This document shows positions 23,903 through 35,029 of a stretch of DNA of 64,000 bases, one piece after another. The stretch is from Aquilaria yunnanensis (taxonomy: Eukaryota; Streptophyta; Magnoliopsida; Malvales; Thymelaeaceae). Position 1 is the stretch's first letter, and every line of letters starts with the position of its first letter. Below the pieces are notes generated by a model. It made no database searches and was not told the origin of the DNA. It was given only the letters and a program-made list of their open reading frames with translations. A program made the position numbers and the translations under genes. The stretch is from NCBI GenBank assembly GCA_039654915.1, contig CM077594.1:93634893-93698892 (forward strand). The letters run 5' to 3'.

Positions 23903-24029
23903 GAGCTAGAAAATTTAGGCTCAAGCATATTAAGCTCGAGCTCGGGTAGTACCGTTAAGTTAAGCTCGAGCTAGAAAATTTAGGCTCAAGCATATTAAGC
24001 TCGAGCTCGGGTAGTACCGTTAAGTTAAG
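23903..24029 (+). repeat. 65-base tandem duplication at the hAT right end
   Basis: Two copies of a 65-base unit beginning GAGCTAGAAAATTTAGGCTC (at 23903 and 23968) with no differences seen by eye. The unit contains AAGCTCGAGCTCGGGTAGTA. Confidence 0.9.
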
Positions 24030-24712
24030 AGGCTTGGCCCATTTACACCCTTAACCATCACAAAAAAAAAAATGCTTATTTTACCTCTTTGACTTTCGTC
24101 CATAAAAACTTTGGCCCCTAACTTATGAATGTAAACAAAAATAAAAACTTATTGAAAACAAGAATTCAAACGCCTCTGACCCACCTTTTCTCCCCCCCCC
24201 CCCCAAATTCTCTTTTGTGCTCCTCCTCCCTCATTGCCTCAATTCTTCTCCCTTATCGCTTCTCTTTCTCCCTCTATTCTCTCAGTTCTCCTCTCTTCTC
24301 CTTCTTCCATCCTTTTCGCTCTTTGTTTGGCGGTTTAATTCCTTAGCCCTGATTCATAACTATCTTTAATTTCCTCAGCATCTGAGTGATCAGTGGTCTA
24401 ATTCATCACCCAGTTCGGCCAATTGTCGACTAGTTCGATATCTTTTCACGACCATTGACCATCGGTGAGGAAGCCTCATACGGTCGGATTTCTAGGACTC
24501 ATGGGAAATGGGTTTTGAGGCAGGTTGGGAGGGCCAAGTCAAGGATTTTTCCTTTTTTGTATTAATATTCATTAACAGAGTTAACTTGTGAGGAGGGTAA
24601 GTGTAGGTTTTTAAAAAATGAGGGGCAGAAATGTAGGTTCAAGAAAAACTTAGGGGTTTTTGTACTTTTCCCTTAAAAACTGAATAAGATTCATTATTAA
24701 TAAAAGAATATT

Positions 24713-25279
24713 GGAGTAAACTATAAGAAAAGCGTCTGAACTATACTCAACGCTTTACTTTGATCTTGAAACTGTAAACATTGCATGATTTGTCTGAAAC
24801 TATATTATAGATGATGTTGCATGATTATAGTAGTGTGTCAAAAATTTTGTTTTATTGCATTATAGAAATACAATAAAGCATCACATGTTAGCTTGGATGG
24901 AATACAGAACTGCAAGAAGTTTTGTAATTAATCACTTAAAAAAATGTTATATTTGATCAATATGTATTGTTTATATTACACGTTTTAGAATAATAATTTA
25001 CTGTTTCAAACTGTATCTGATCATTTCATGCAAAACTCAAACTTAATTATATTCTTCATTAGCCGGGGCTTATATAAGTTCTCAGGGGATCCTGTCCCTT
25101 GGTACCATTATATGTTTCCTTCAAACTGCCACATTTGAAATCTGGTTGTCTTAAATTTTAACACAGCTAAGCACTGCAACATTTTACATAGTTCAAGATC
25201 AACCATGCAATGTTCTTGTATAGTTCAAGGATGAAAGTGTAATATTGGGCATAGTTTAGAGACTTTTCATGCTTTTGCC
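24713..25279. mobile_element. Possible small MULE/MITE
   Basis: Left GGAGTAAACTATAAGAAAAG...TGAAACTGTAAACATTGCATG and right, read inverted, GGCAAAAGCATGAAAAGTCT...TATACAAGAACATTGCATGG look like diverged TIRs. No TSD found. Confidence 0.4.
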
Positions 25280-25776
25280 AAACAGATATCTCATGAGACA
25301 CTTAGCTAGGTTATGTAAATAATTAACGCATACGCATGTTTGTGTCAATTATTTGTATGAATAATATGAATTTTACCCGTTTAATAAAGCAAATCAAGTT
25401 CATATATATCTACTATTGGGGTTTTGACAATTGGGTGGGTTGGGTCAGATTTGGGTCAGGTCATTTAGGTTCATGTTTAATCGAATTAGCTTGTATTCGG
25501 GTCTAAGTCGGGTTATTTGGGTTCGGGTTGATTTCAGGTTCGGGTTGACTCAGGTCAGGTTTATTTGGGTTTAGATCAAATCAAGTCAGGTTATCGAGTC
25601 TTAGACCAGATTCAACTTGATTGTTGAATTTACTCGGTTCATTGATACATAAGCCAAAATAGCTAAATCGATTCAATTTTTTTGTTTAATTTTGATTAAA
25701 ACTTAATTTAACTAGATATAAAAAAATAATATAAAATTTATGAAGATATATTAATATATAATTTTTTTAATAAATA

Positions 25777-26257
25777 CTCTCTCTTTGCCAAGTTTTTTAT
25801 AATATTCACTATTTAACAATTAATCTATGATTTTTTATTTTTAACATTTTAGTATATAAATGAAAAATTATATATTAAATAATAAATAAAGACCTATAGT
25901 TTCTAAATATATACTTTCTCAATTTTTTTCTACCAAATAATCTCCCATTGTCCCATTTTCTTTACTCCATTTAACTTTTCTGATTAGTTTGACTTGGAAT
26001 TTATTTATATTATTATTTATTTAAAATTAAAAAAATATATTTAAAAACTATAAGTTTTGATTTATCATTCATGTATAAAATATTTTTATTTATATATTAA
26101 AATTTTGAAAATAAAAAAATATAGATTAATTATTAAAATATCAATAGTGCAAAAAAATTTGAGACAGATAGAGTAATATGAATAAATTCAATTCAAACTA
26201 TTCAAAAATGTCAAAATTTTCAAAGAATATGGGACGGAAGGAGTACTATAATTTCTA
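25777..26257. mobile_element. Stowaway-like MITE (outer)
   Basis: Left TACTCTCTCTTTGCCAAG; right, read inverted, TACTCCTTCCGTCCCATATT. It carries another copy inside. Confidence 0.5.
25938..26172. mobile_element. Stowaway-like MITE (inner)
   Basis: Left CTCCCATTGTCCCATTTTCT; right, read inverted, TACTCTATCTGTCTCAAATT. The interior resembles 13986-14228. Confidence 0.5.
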
Positions 26258-26650
26258 AAACCTAATTATTCTTATTTCTTTATCACCGCATCACTAATTG
26301 TTTACTATAACTCTTACTCATTCGCTATACAACACAAAATAGATCAATAACATAGAAGTAACTCATTGATACATATTAAATCATAATTCTCTAAAGTCTT
26401 TACCAACCATATATGTTATGTTGATTTAAGTTAAAAATCGGGTTTTGTCGAGTTTAGTCATCAAGTCATTTTTGGGTTCGGACTCAGGTTTTTTTGAGTT
26501 TCATTTTAATCGAGTTTGGGTTTAGGTTGAGTTAAATACAGTCGGGTTTGGGTCTTTGACTTTTCTAGTCAAATCAGGTCAAGTCAAACTTGAATTCAGA
26601 TGGGTCAAGTCATATCTTTAGGTTAGGTCAAATTTTGCTATCCTTGAATT

Positions 26651-27958
26651 CCCTCGATCAGATGCAAGGACACAAATTTCACTGAACCCTGACAATCTAT
26701 GCGTACATCTACATATAGAAGGCCAAAGTTCATGTGACGTTGCTAGACTTTTCCAACTCACATGAGTTGGCCATCAAACTAACAATCAGTCAGCATAAGC
26801 CTTCCAACTTTTCAAGTTGATACATTTTCATCCAACTCGTTGACACAGCTCTGTTGTTTTTTAAATAGCTTAAATACATTAAGAACCCTCAAATTTTGAC
26901 AACTCATCTAAATTGATCATCAAACTAGAACTTGTTCTGTAGTAGACCCTAAGGTTTACAATAAACAATGAGCATTATAGAAATCCAAAGGTAAATATCA
27001 CCTCTATTGATTTTTCTAGGCTGAGTAAGGAAAAAATTCATTAAAATTAATTAATTCATACAAATATTATACAAGTCATTATTAGATAAATATAGAATTA
27101 GCTATCAAATGATCTTGGTTTTATTCTTTTAGATAAAAAAAAATTGAAATAATGAGAAAATAACATAATTCAAAAACAAACATATGTTCAATAAGAAAAT
27201 ATGGAGCAAGTGATTTGCGGCAAGATTCCACCAATAACCACTTTTTATCTAATCCACCATAATGGTGTATTGAAAAAATGCAAACAACTACCTATAGTAT
27301 AAAATATATTTTTTATTTCTTACTTCTTTTCTGTTTTTGATGGACAAGATAAAAGATAACTATCAAAATCATAAAAAAAAATTAATTAAGTAAGCTTCTC
27401 AATGAAAAATGTACGTTAAAAAGAGTTTAGGGAATGTTGGTTCTTAAGGAAAATTTTGACAAATATATAGTTTCATATTTTTAATTAACATAATTATTTT
27501 TATACTATATTATTTTCTCATTATAAATAATGCAATTTTTTAATTTATCTTTATTTTTTTGAAAAACCAAAGTAATTTGAAGGAAACTAAAAAATGTACC
27601 TATTATTTAGTTGAATAATATTTTCATGAATTAATTAATTTTTATGCTTTTTTGTTACCTAGTCTAAAAATAAAATTTAATAAAAAAATATTTTTAATAG
27701 TGGTTTTGAGCTTTTTAAAGTATAAAATTGGTATTCCTATCATCCACAATCTCCATTCAATTTTTAAATTAGATTTTTACTATTTTTTTTATTGAAGAGT
27801 TTAGCGGCTGGTGTTATTTGAGGACCTTCTTGTCTGGTTTTCAAATCTTCAAGCCTCATGATGTATTTAAGCCATTGAAAAGGAAGTCAGGTCAGAGGGT
27901 CGGACTAAAAAGTAATGAGTTAGAAAGTTAAAGGACTTCTGCCGACCAAATTTTAATT
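26651..27958. other. AT-rich region with a possible MITE
   Basis: Around 27020-27670, AAAATTAATTAATTCATACA (left) and AAAATTAATTAATTCATGAA (right, inverted) form part of diverged inverted ends. Nothing else recognised. Confidence 0.3.
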
Positions 27959-29107
27959 GCCTAAATTCACATTTTATCCCTTAACTTTACAAACTCACAC
28001 GAGTTAGTCCGTAAAGTTTAAATCAGTACATCTTAGTCCCTCAGGTTTGCTTTATTAAGTGACTTAGCTCCTCGACTTTGCTATATTAACGAGTTAGTCC
28101 ATTGTGAGACAGAGCGTGTGCACGTGACCTTAACGACGTAGGTGAGTTGCTTACATGTATTTGAAAGTGGTGTTGGTTCTTGTCAAGACGAGGGAGACGA
28201 GGGATAGGCACGCCAAATGAGGGGGCAACCGGCACCGCTCGTATTGCCTGAGCTGATGGGCTGGAATTAGAAGATCCATCTGCGATTCCATCAAGTTCAT
28301 CATCTTTATTCACCAGAATCGGGGAAAACAAAGTTGATGGCTTGGATTTTGACCGGTGCCTCAAGTCAGAGGAGTCACAGCAGCTGAGGATTACGACAAA
28401 TAAGTGATTCCGATGTCACTGGGGGGTTCACGGCCGGCATCAAGCTTCCTGATTGTCTCAACGGGAGCACTTGCTCGAAGCACCTTGTTCACAGTTTTTG
28501 CTTGTGCCGAAAATTCTACTGAAATCCCAAATTGATTTTGGAGAAAGAGACCCTTATAACGAAGTGAAGAGATTGAAGGGTGACACGGCGCAAGAAATCA
28601 AAGAGAGATGCGACAGTATTAGGGAGAAGAGGAAGGCAACGATGCTGGGGATGTGAGGTTGACGGAAAAAGCCGCCAACGAAGCGAGCAACAGAGAAGAA
28701 ACAGAGACCGACAGTGCCACAGCTGGACAGTGCTAGCTAGTAAGAAGATAGAGGAAGTAAATCGAGAGGTGATGGAGAGAGGCCAAGTCATGGCTAGGAA
28801 ACAAAGGGCAGCCAAACCCTTCCCTAAATGACTTGTTTATTGATCAAATTGCAAATATATGATATATAAAGAAAAACGTAAACAAACAAACAAAATTCAA
28901 TGACTAAGAGCACACTTTCACCTCAACAAGCAACTAAATGTCGTACTCAGTCTGTCAGTCAAGGGACTAAGTAGCACCATTTTGCAAAGTTAAGGGACCA
29001 TCTCTTACTGAGTTAAAGTTAAGGGACTAACTCGTTTGAGTTGAAAAAGTTATGGGACTAACTTGTTTGATTTGAAAAAGTTAAGGGAGTAAATGTGAAT
29101 TTAATCC
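27959..29107. mobile_element. Pack-MULE-like element with 10-bp TSD
   Basis: Left end GCCTAAATTCACATTTTATC; right end, read inverted, GGATTAAATTCACATTTACT. TIRs of over 100 bases repeat CCCTTAACTTT...GAGTTAGTCC blocks. The flanks are AATTTTAATT at 27949-27958 and at 29108-29117, identical over 10 bases. The interior 28100-28830 is clearly GC-richer, with open frames on both strands (for example 28453-28656 + and 28086-28364 -). That is the usual look of captured host gene pieces, but I cannot name the source gene. Confidence 0.75.
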
Positions 29108-29473
29108 AATTTTAATTTTGGCAATGTTCAGTCGTGTCTAGTGAACTTTGATCTATACATAGTACTCCACCTGTCGTTTCATACACGGTGGGATGTTGTT
29201 GAAAGCTGTTGCTCCAGATATTCCTCTTTCACAATCGTACAGCTATTGATTGAGATTTTAAATTAGTGCCCCTTGGGTCCAGTTTTTTTTTTAACTCACA
29301 AACATTTCTACAGATATATTCGTGTATAAGAAATTATTTATGAAAGTTAAGAAAAAGTTTATTTACTTCTTAAAATTTGGAGGTATCAAGTCATAATTTA
29401 GTAATATTGGCGCATAATGTACCACCGCAGACCTGGATCCAATTTGATCAATATCTTTGGAACATAGTTTTAA

Positions 29474-30270
29474 GGATTAATATTCTATGTACCCTGGGCA
29501 ATATGTGTTTTTCCACTGGTAATTTAGTTTGGTAATTTATGCTAACTTATTTGTTAATTGCAACTGAAGCATTACTTTTCATAACTGTTAACGTTAAAAT
29601 TGGTATACAACAGAAATCCTATACTTATCACTTTCACCTTATTTATGCCTTTTGGACCGTTAAAAAATGGCCGTTGACCTAAATTCTCAATTGCCACGTA
29701 ATTTTTTATATTTGCACTTCCATTTAAGGGAAATCAAATAGGGAAGAGCAGAAATTACAGCAAAACTAGATGATCCTCCTTTGCTTCAAGTTCATCATAT
29801 TCTCCTCTGTCAGTACCATGTTTCCCATTTTTTTTTCTTTTTTAAACTTAAGTTCGATCTTTCTTTTTTTTTTTTTCCTAGAATCACATCCATCTACGTA
29901 CTAAACCATTCTTTCTATCTATGTTTTATGTGTTACTGTTCAAATTAAAACAATCACCCTCCCTAAGAAAAGCTTTTGGTGTTGATGAAGGGAAAAGGCC
30001 GACGATTACAGTTGCTTTTATTTTCGCTCTTAATCACTGTAGAAGAACCGGAGTTTGCGGCATGTTGATGATTTACTGAGATGAAGAAATTGGTTCGTTG
30101 ATGAGAAATATAGTTTTTATTTTAAGAGGAACTAATATAAGGGTTTATACTGAAATGCTAACTTCCATGGTGATTGGTTTAGACTTAACAATATGATGTT
30201 AGTTCTTTCTGTAATAAATCGCTGATGAAGAAAAACAAAGTATACGGGTGGTGCATAGAAATATTAACCC
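29474..30270. mobile_element. Non-autonomous MULE with 9-bp TSD
   Basis: Left end GGATTAATATTCTATGTACC; right end, read inverted, GGGTTAATATTTCTATGCAC. Flanks TAGTTTTAA (29465-29473) and TAATTTTAA (30271-30279) match at 8 of 9. The interior shows no recognisable coding sequence. Confidence 0.65.
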
Positions 30271-30348
30271 TAATTTTAATAGTATTTTTTTATATAAAAT
30301 AAATAATGCATATATTTGGGGGTGAACATTGGTAGTGTTTCATTTTTC

Positions 30349-30380
30349 AAAAAAAAATAAAAATAAAAATAAAAATAAAA
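30349..30380 (+). repeat. A-rich (AAAAAT)n microsatellite
   Basis: Repeated AAAAAT units after an A run. Confidence 0.85.
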
Positions 30381-30432
30381 AGGCGTAAAGTTTAATCAGC
30401 TCGTTTTAGTTCCTACCGAGTATTGTGGTAAT

Positions 30433-31365
30433 TAGAGGTGAAAGTTTCAGGTTTCAAGTCGGGTTCGGGTCAGAACCTGAAAAAAATGGAGCCTTTCATA
30501 ATCTGAAAATTTCAACCCTAACCGATCTAAAATAGAGAGAGAATCCAAATCAACCCAAACCCCAAAATAATGGGTTTGGGTTGGATTGGATCGAGTTCAA
30601 CCCACGTTTCAGACTACACTTCTTCCGCTAGATCCTCTCCCTTTCGTTCTCCTTCTTCGCCATCTCCACCAATAGGTATACCTGAAAATTAAAATTCAAA
30701 GAGAACTCCGCTCAGCCACTGATTAAATTGACGGTGATTGATCAGATCGACGACAACAAAGATGAACCAAAGGATGATTTGCATGTGGGCATCCAACTAG
30801 TAGGAGATCGACATTTGCATGCGTGTGTACAGTTGGGCGATGACAATGATCTGGTGGCATGTTGATGACGAGCACGAACCAGGGGACAATAGACTAAAGG
30901 ACAACAATGGAGGATTAAAGGACGATGATGGTGAACAAACCCGAGGACGACGACAGCCAAAAGAACAATGAGGGAGAGTGGTGCGAGGAAAGGAGGGCAT
31001 CGGGAGGCAAGGCGAGGGAGGGTAATGGGAGGGTGGCGGGGCTAGGGAGAGGCTGGAGGGTAGAGGCTATGGGGACACATCAAGTGTGGTTGTTCTGACT
31101 AATGGCTGAGGAGAGGATTAGAGGATTTTAGGGTTAGGAAAGGTAATGGGTTGAGGTAGGTAGTTGGGCTTACATAGGTAGTGGGCCTTGGTTTTGGGTT
31201 AGTTGGGTTAAGTCGGGTTTGACCCGATTCAACCCGATTTTTACTTCTTAGAATCGGTTCGAGGTTTGGGTCAACTCAAATGTCATTTATTCTATACACT
31301 AACCTGGCCATATATGTGGGGTTTTAGGTTAGGTTTCAGGTTAAGGTCAAAAGCTTTCACCCCTA
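30433..31365. mobile_element. Non-autonomous hAT element with 8-bp TSD
   Basis: Left end TAGAGGTGAAAGTTTCAGG; right end, read inverted, TAGGGGTGAAAGCTTTTGAC. Flanks GTGGTAAT (30425-30432) and GTGGTAAC (31366-31373) match at 7 of 8. Both ends are rich in GGGTT/CAGGTT motifs. The interior 30600-31100 is GC-richer and may be captured sequence. No transposase. Confidence 0.75.
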
Positions 31366-31496
31366 GTGGTAACGAAACTTTCCATCACACCCATGCACGC
31401 TAAGGTTGCATCAACGTTCTCTAGATGCTACCTTCTCTTTTTCGTGTTCTCGAACAAAGTGACCCATGCCACCTCAACTGTTGTTAATAAAAGAAA

Positions 31497-32563
31497 GGGA
31501 AAATTGCAAAAACTCTTTATGAGGTTTGACAAAACCAATTATTTTGTCATCATTGTTTCAAAAACTTATACTTTTTCCTTAAAAAATTAACTCTGTTAAT
31601 GACCGTTAAGACAAAAAAAAAAAAAAAACTCTTTTGTATTCTCGTAACCTTTTTCGCTCTATGACTTTGCCCCTAAGCTTTGCCGCAAACCCATATTTCT
31701 CCCTTTTCCCTCTAATCCATCACCTACCTAATAAACCCTACCCGAATCGCTCTCCTTATCGGCCAAACCCTAACTCTCCTGACTTTTGCCATACCTCAAT
31801 CACTCTCCTGAACCGAATCCATTTCAATAGTCATCGCCATTGCTTGGCGATCTAGGAATCTCAATAACTGGCACCACCAACCTCAAGGTGGTCCAACTGC
31901 TACGCACCATCGGATGGCATAGGTGTCCTCATCATAGGAGGACTCATCAGACGGCAAAGGCATTTTTTTCATCAAACTCATCGGATGCTGCCACCTCGTG
32001 AAAGTTCGGAATCGAGCACTCACTGCATTTTTCTCTTCGAGCCCACATCAACATCTCACTAGCGAGCCTTTGATCATCTGGGCAGCTGCTTCGATTCTGT
32101 TTCTGGGTTGCAATCGTAGGTGGCAGAGACGGGACAACGCTCTATTTCTCATGGATGATCGATTTGATGAGTTCATTATCAGGGACGTTCTTGAATTTTT
32201 CTCTTGAATCGCCGAATCGGAGTTATAGGTGGGTTTGTTGTGTTTGTGATGCATGGTGGATTTGGAAGCATCGCAGGAGGGGCTAGGAAATCTAGAATGT
32301 TTCTTTTTTGTTCTAATCAATTGGAAGTATGGGTTTTCGTTTTGATCTCATAGATTTCAATTTTGTCTATAGGTTTTGTTTTCCTTAAGTTGGGGGTAAA
32401 GTTTCTGTTAATAAAGTTAGGAGGGAAAGCTCAACTATTTTCCTTTTTCTATGCTAATGGTGAATAACGGAGTTAATTTTTAAGGAGTAAGTGTATGTTT
32501 TTGAAACAGCGAGGACATAATTGTATGTTTCGTCAAAAATCAGGAGAGTTTTTGTAATTTTCC
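31497..32563. mobile_element. Pack-MULE-like element
   Basis: Left GGGAAAATTGCAAAAACTCT and right, read inverted, GGAAAATTACAAAAACTCTC begin TIRs of about 120 bases that also share TTTCAAAAAC.TA.ACTT and AAAAATTAACTC.GTTA. The TIRs resemble those of the 17126-24672 MULE. The interior (31640-32340) is GC-richer. The TSD is unclear. Confidence 0.6.
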
Positions 32564-32996
32564 AAAAAACCCACCCAAATATATAGACGCTTTCAAATTT
32601 CTAGGTTTGAATCTGGACAAAGTTCTAATTATTTGGAGTTGTGCTTCTAGTGTTAAAAAAAAAATTGTAGTTGGAGAGAGCGACAAATATATATTCATTC
32701 TATATCACAAAACTATAATTTTATTTCTTTCATAGTTTCTAATAGAAATATAAATTTTTTTATATGAAAATGATACCTTAAAGATTATTAGTTTCGAAAT
32801 ATAATTTTTAAGACGTTTTTATAATACAAATTAATATGAAAACATTTAAGTCAAACTTTAGTAAAAAATAAAAAATAAAAGGACCAAGTTTTGCGAGATA
32901 AAGGGAGTATTTAATTTCACTTTTCATAATTTGCCGCATTAAAATTAGGGATGTTCATCCAATCTGAAACAAACTGCAAAACCGACCACCCTAAAT

Positions 32997-34042
32997 GAGG
33001 GGTGAAAATGGGCCGAGCTTATTTTAGATAACTTAAGCTCGAGCTTGAATTGGGGCTTTTTGAGCCGGGTATTTTTGAGCTCGAGCTCTTAAAAATAGGC
33101 TCGAATAAATTTGGGGCCCGAACTCGAGCCTTCACCTATTCGGCCCTATGGGCTCGATGGCCTATTGGGCTCGAGCTCCCTAAGTGCTATCCTAAAACCC
33201 TTAGTTCCCACTCCCAGGCTCCTAGCTACCTCAGCCTAATCTCAGCCTTATAGTTTCTTCGTCGACCGACCAACAATCCTACTTAGTTGGCAGCCACCAT
33301 CAACACCGATGAAACAACGACGATAGCCTTTATCTAACAACGATCTCTACTGTTGTCGGTCGCACAATGTCAAGCTCCTATAGCAATTCAAGTCCGCGAC
33401 TCTGCAATGAAGCCTGGCCCACACGAGTCCACGATGAGAGGCCCATGTCGGTGTTGGAAACTTCAAAATCAGGGGCCAGCAAGTCACAAATTGGCCCCCA
33501 CTTGCAACTTCGCAAGCTCGCAGCTCCGATCGACGATCGACTAATCAACTCGGGAGTTAATTAGATCTTTTGATCGTACATTCTTCAGTCTTGTGGCGTT
33601 GGGCTAGCTGAGGGATGAAGTTGGGGGAGTCTTCCTAAGCCCAAAAGTCAACACGACAATGGATGGAGGATTATGGTGGCTCAATCGACGTAATGAAGAA
33701 GATGATGGTGTATCCATCAAATTTACAAACTCAGGGTAGAATAGAAAAGGATTAAAAAGCTTGGGACAGGTTATAAAATTTTCCCTTCTCTAATTATCTA
33801 AAAAATTATAAACTCAGTCCCCATATTTTATCTAAATTATAATTATGATACCTAAAGATCTATACATGTTATTCGAGCTTGACGGGTTTCTAGGTCGAGT
33901 TCAAGCCTACCTTGAGCCGAGCTCGAGCTTGGAAAAATTGGGCTCGAGCAATTCAAGCTCGAGCTCGGGTAGTATTGAACTACAAAGGGGTCGAGCTTAA
34001 GCTCAGTGGGCTTGAGTTCGGCCCGACTCATTTTCACCCCCA
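32997..34042. mobile_element. Non-autonomous hAT derivative related to the 17-24 kb hAT
   Basis: Left end GAGGGGTGAAAATGGGCCGA; right end, read inverted, TGGGGGTGAAAATGAGTCGG. Flanks CCCTAAAT (32989-32996) and CTCTGAAC (34043-34050) match at 5 of 8, all differences transitions. The subterminal segment near 33940-33975 (AATTCAAGCTCGAGCTCGGG, then TAGTA) is nearly the same as the right end of the large hAT (CATATTAAGCTCGAGCTCGG). The interior has no transposase. Confidence 0.6.
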
Positions 34043-34050
34043 CTCTGAAC

Positions 34051-35029
34051 TGAACCAAGTTGATGACCAGGCGGATTAGGGTTGGGTTGGGTAGATAACA
34101 AAAAAACCTAGTCATATATGCTGGTCAATTTGGGTAGTAAAAAAAAAAGCCCGGTTAACACGCACCGACCCATTTCTAATCCCCAATTTATGGCTATAAA
34201 GTTTAATTTTATTTTTCCCTATTTTATAGTTAACCAAGATAAATTCTTCAGTTACTCCTAAAAACATTTGTTATATACTAATGTATTCCTCGTCTTTGCA
34301 TAGCTGGCCAGTCTTACTGACATGATTTGAATAGTATTTATTGTTTGTCCTTTGTTTATTCTTTGATAAAGTTTGGGAATAATAGTCTTATGAACATGCT
34401 TATCTATTTAAAGTAGACTCAAGTGGTTAGATCTATAGAATACAATTTATTCATTTTTTTATAGAATACAATTTATTCATAAAAATCACAATAATGTCTT
34501 CAACTGTCTGGCAATTTTTAGGCTCATTTTTTTCTCCATAATAAAGCGACTGAAAGGCATAAAGCCCCCAAAAGATTTCAATTGCTAGACGTGGAACTTA
34601 ACACATGCAATCTAAATATCTCACTTGTAAGTATAATAGTATTCTTTTTGTTTTGTTGGATTTTTATGCAATTAAGTAAGTAGGGCATAATTGATACATT
34701 TTTCACATAATTCATTTTAAAAAGAAATAATCTATTTAAAATCTGATAAAAATTGATACATAAGAGAATTGATAAGTGTATATATCATGTGGATATGAAA
34801 AATGCGATTACAGTAATTGATGGCAGTCTTAGCGAATTGCAGGAACAAAAAGAAAGGTTGCTTACATAAATATGGTACTATGTACCAACCTTGACACTGC
34901 TCTTGCTCATAAAACCATAATAATCATGCAATTTAAATGAGGTAGTCATTATTTCTTTCTTATATTTTTTAATTGATTGATGAGTAATACTCAGTTATGT
35001 GCAATAGAAATTGATGTAAAATAGTTTAT
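34051..35029. other. Unassigned AT-rich region
   Basis: No gene or element recognised. A small duplication of TATAGAATACAATTTATTCA lies at about 34434 and 34461. Confidence 0.4.

Larger units (their letters stand above)
17236..24053. mobile_element. hAT element with TIRs and 8-bp TSD
   Basis: Left end TAAGGGTGTAAATGAGCTGG; right end, read inverted, TAAGGGTGTAAATGGGCCAA. The flanks ACCGTCAT (17228-17235) and ACCATCAC (24054-24061) match at 6 of 8, both differences being transitions, and 8 bp is the hAT TSD length. Subterminal regions are rich in GAGCTCG/AGCTCGAGCT palindromes, the kind of repeat hAT transposases bind. The interior encodes a decayed hAT transposase and carries a nested solo LTR. 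Confidence 0.85.
17126..24672. mobile_element. Small MULE split by a hAT element
   Basis: The left TIR (about 17126-17235) contains AAAACCTACACCTACCCTC. The right TIR (about 24545-24672), read inverted, contains AAAACCTACACTTACCCTCC, with further agreement on both sides over about 110 bases (CAAAAA..CCT.AG.TTT, GTTAACTCTGTTAATGAA versus CATTAACATTGTTATT). Without the hAT insert the element is about 730 bases, with a CT-rich interior (24180-24320) as in Pack-MULEs. No TSD could be fixed. Confidence 0.55.
25417..26650. mobile_element. GGGTT-rich hAT-like non-autonomous element with nested Stowaways
   Basis: The left part reads GACAATTGGGTGGGTTGGGT, then GGTCAGGTCATTTAGGTTC and many GGGTT/GGGTC units. 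The right end, read inverted, begins CAAGGATAGCAAAATTTGAC. Shares its left-end block with the element at 36537-37852. No TSD read. Confidence 0.45.
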
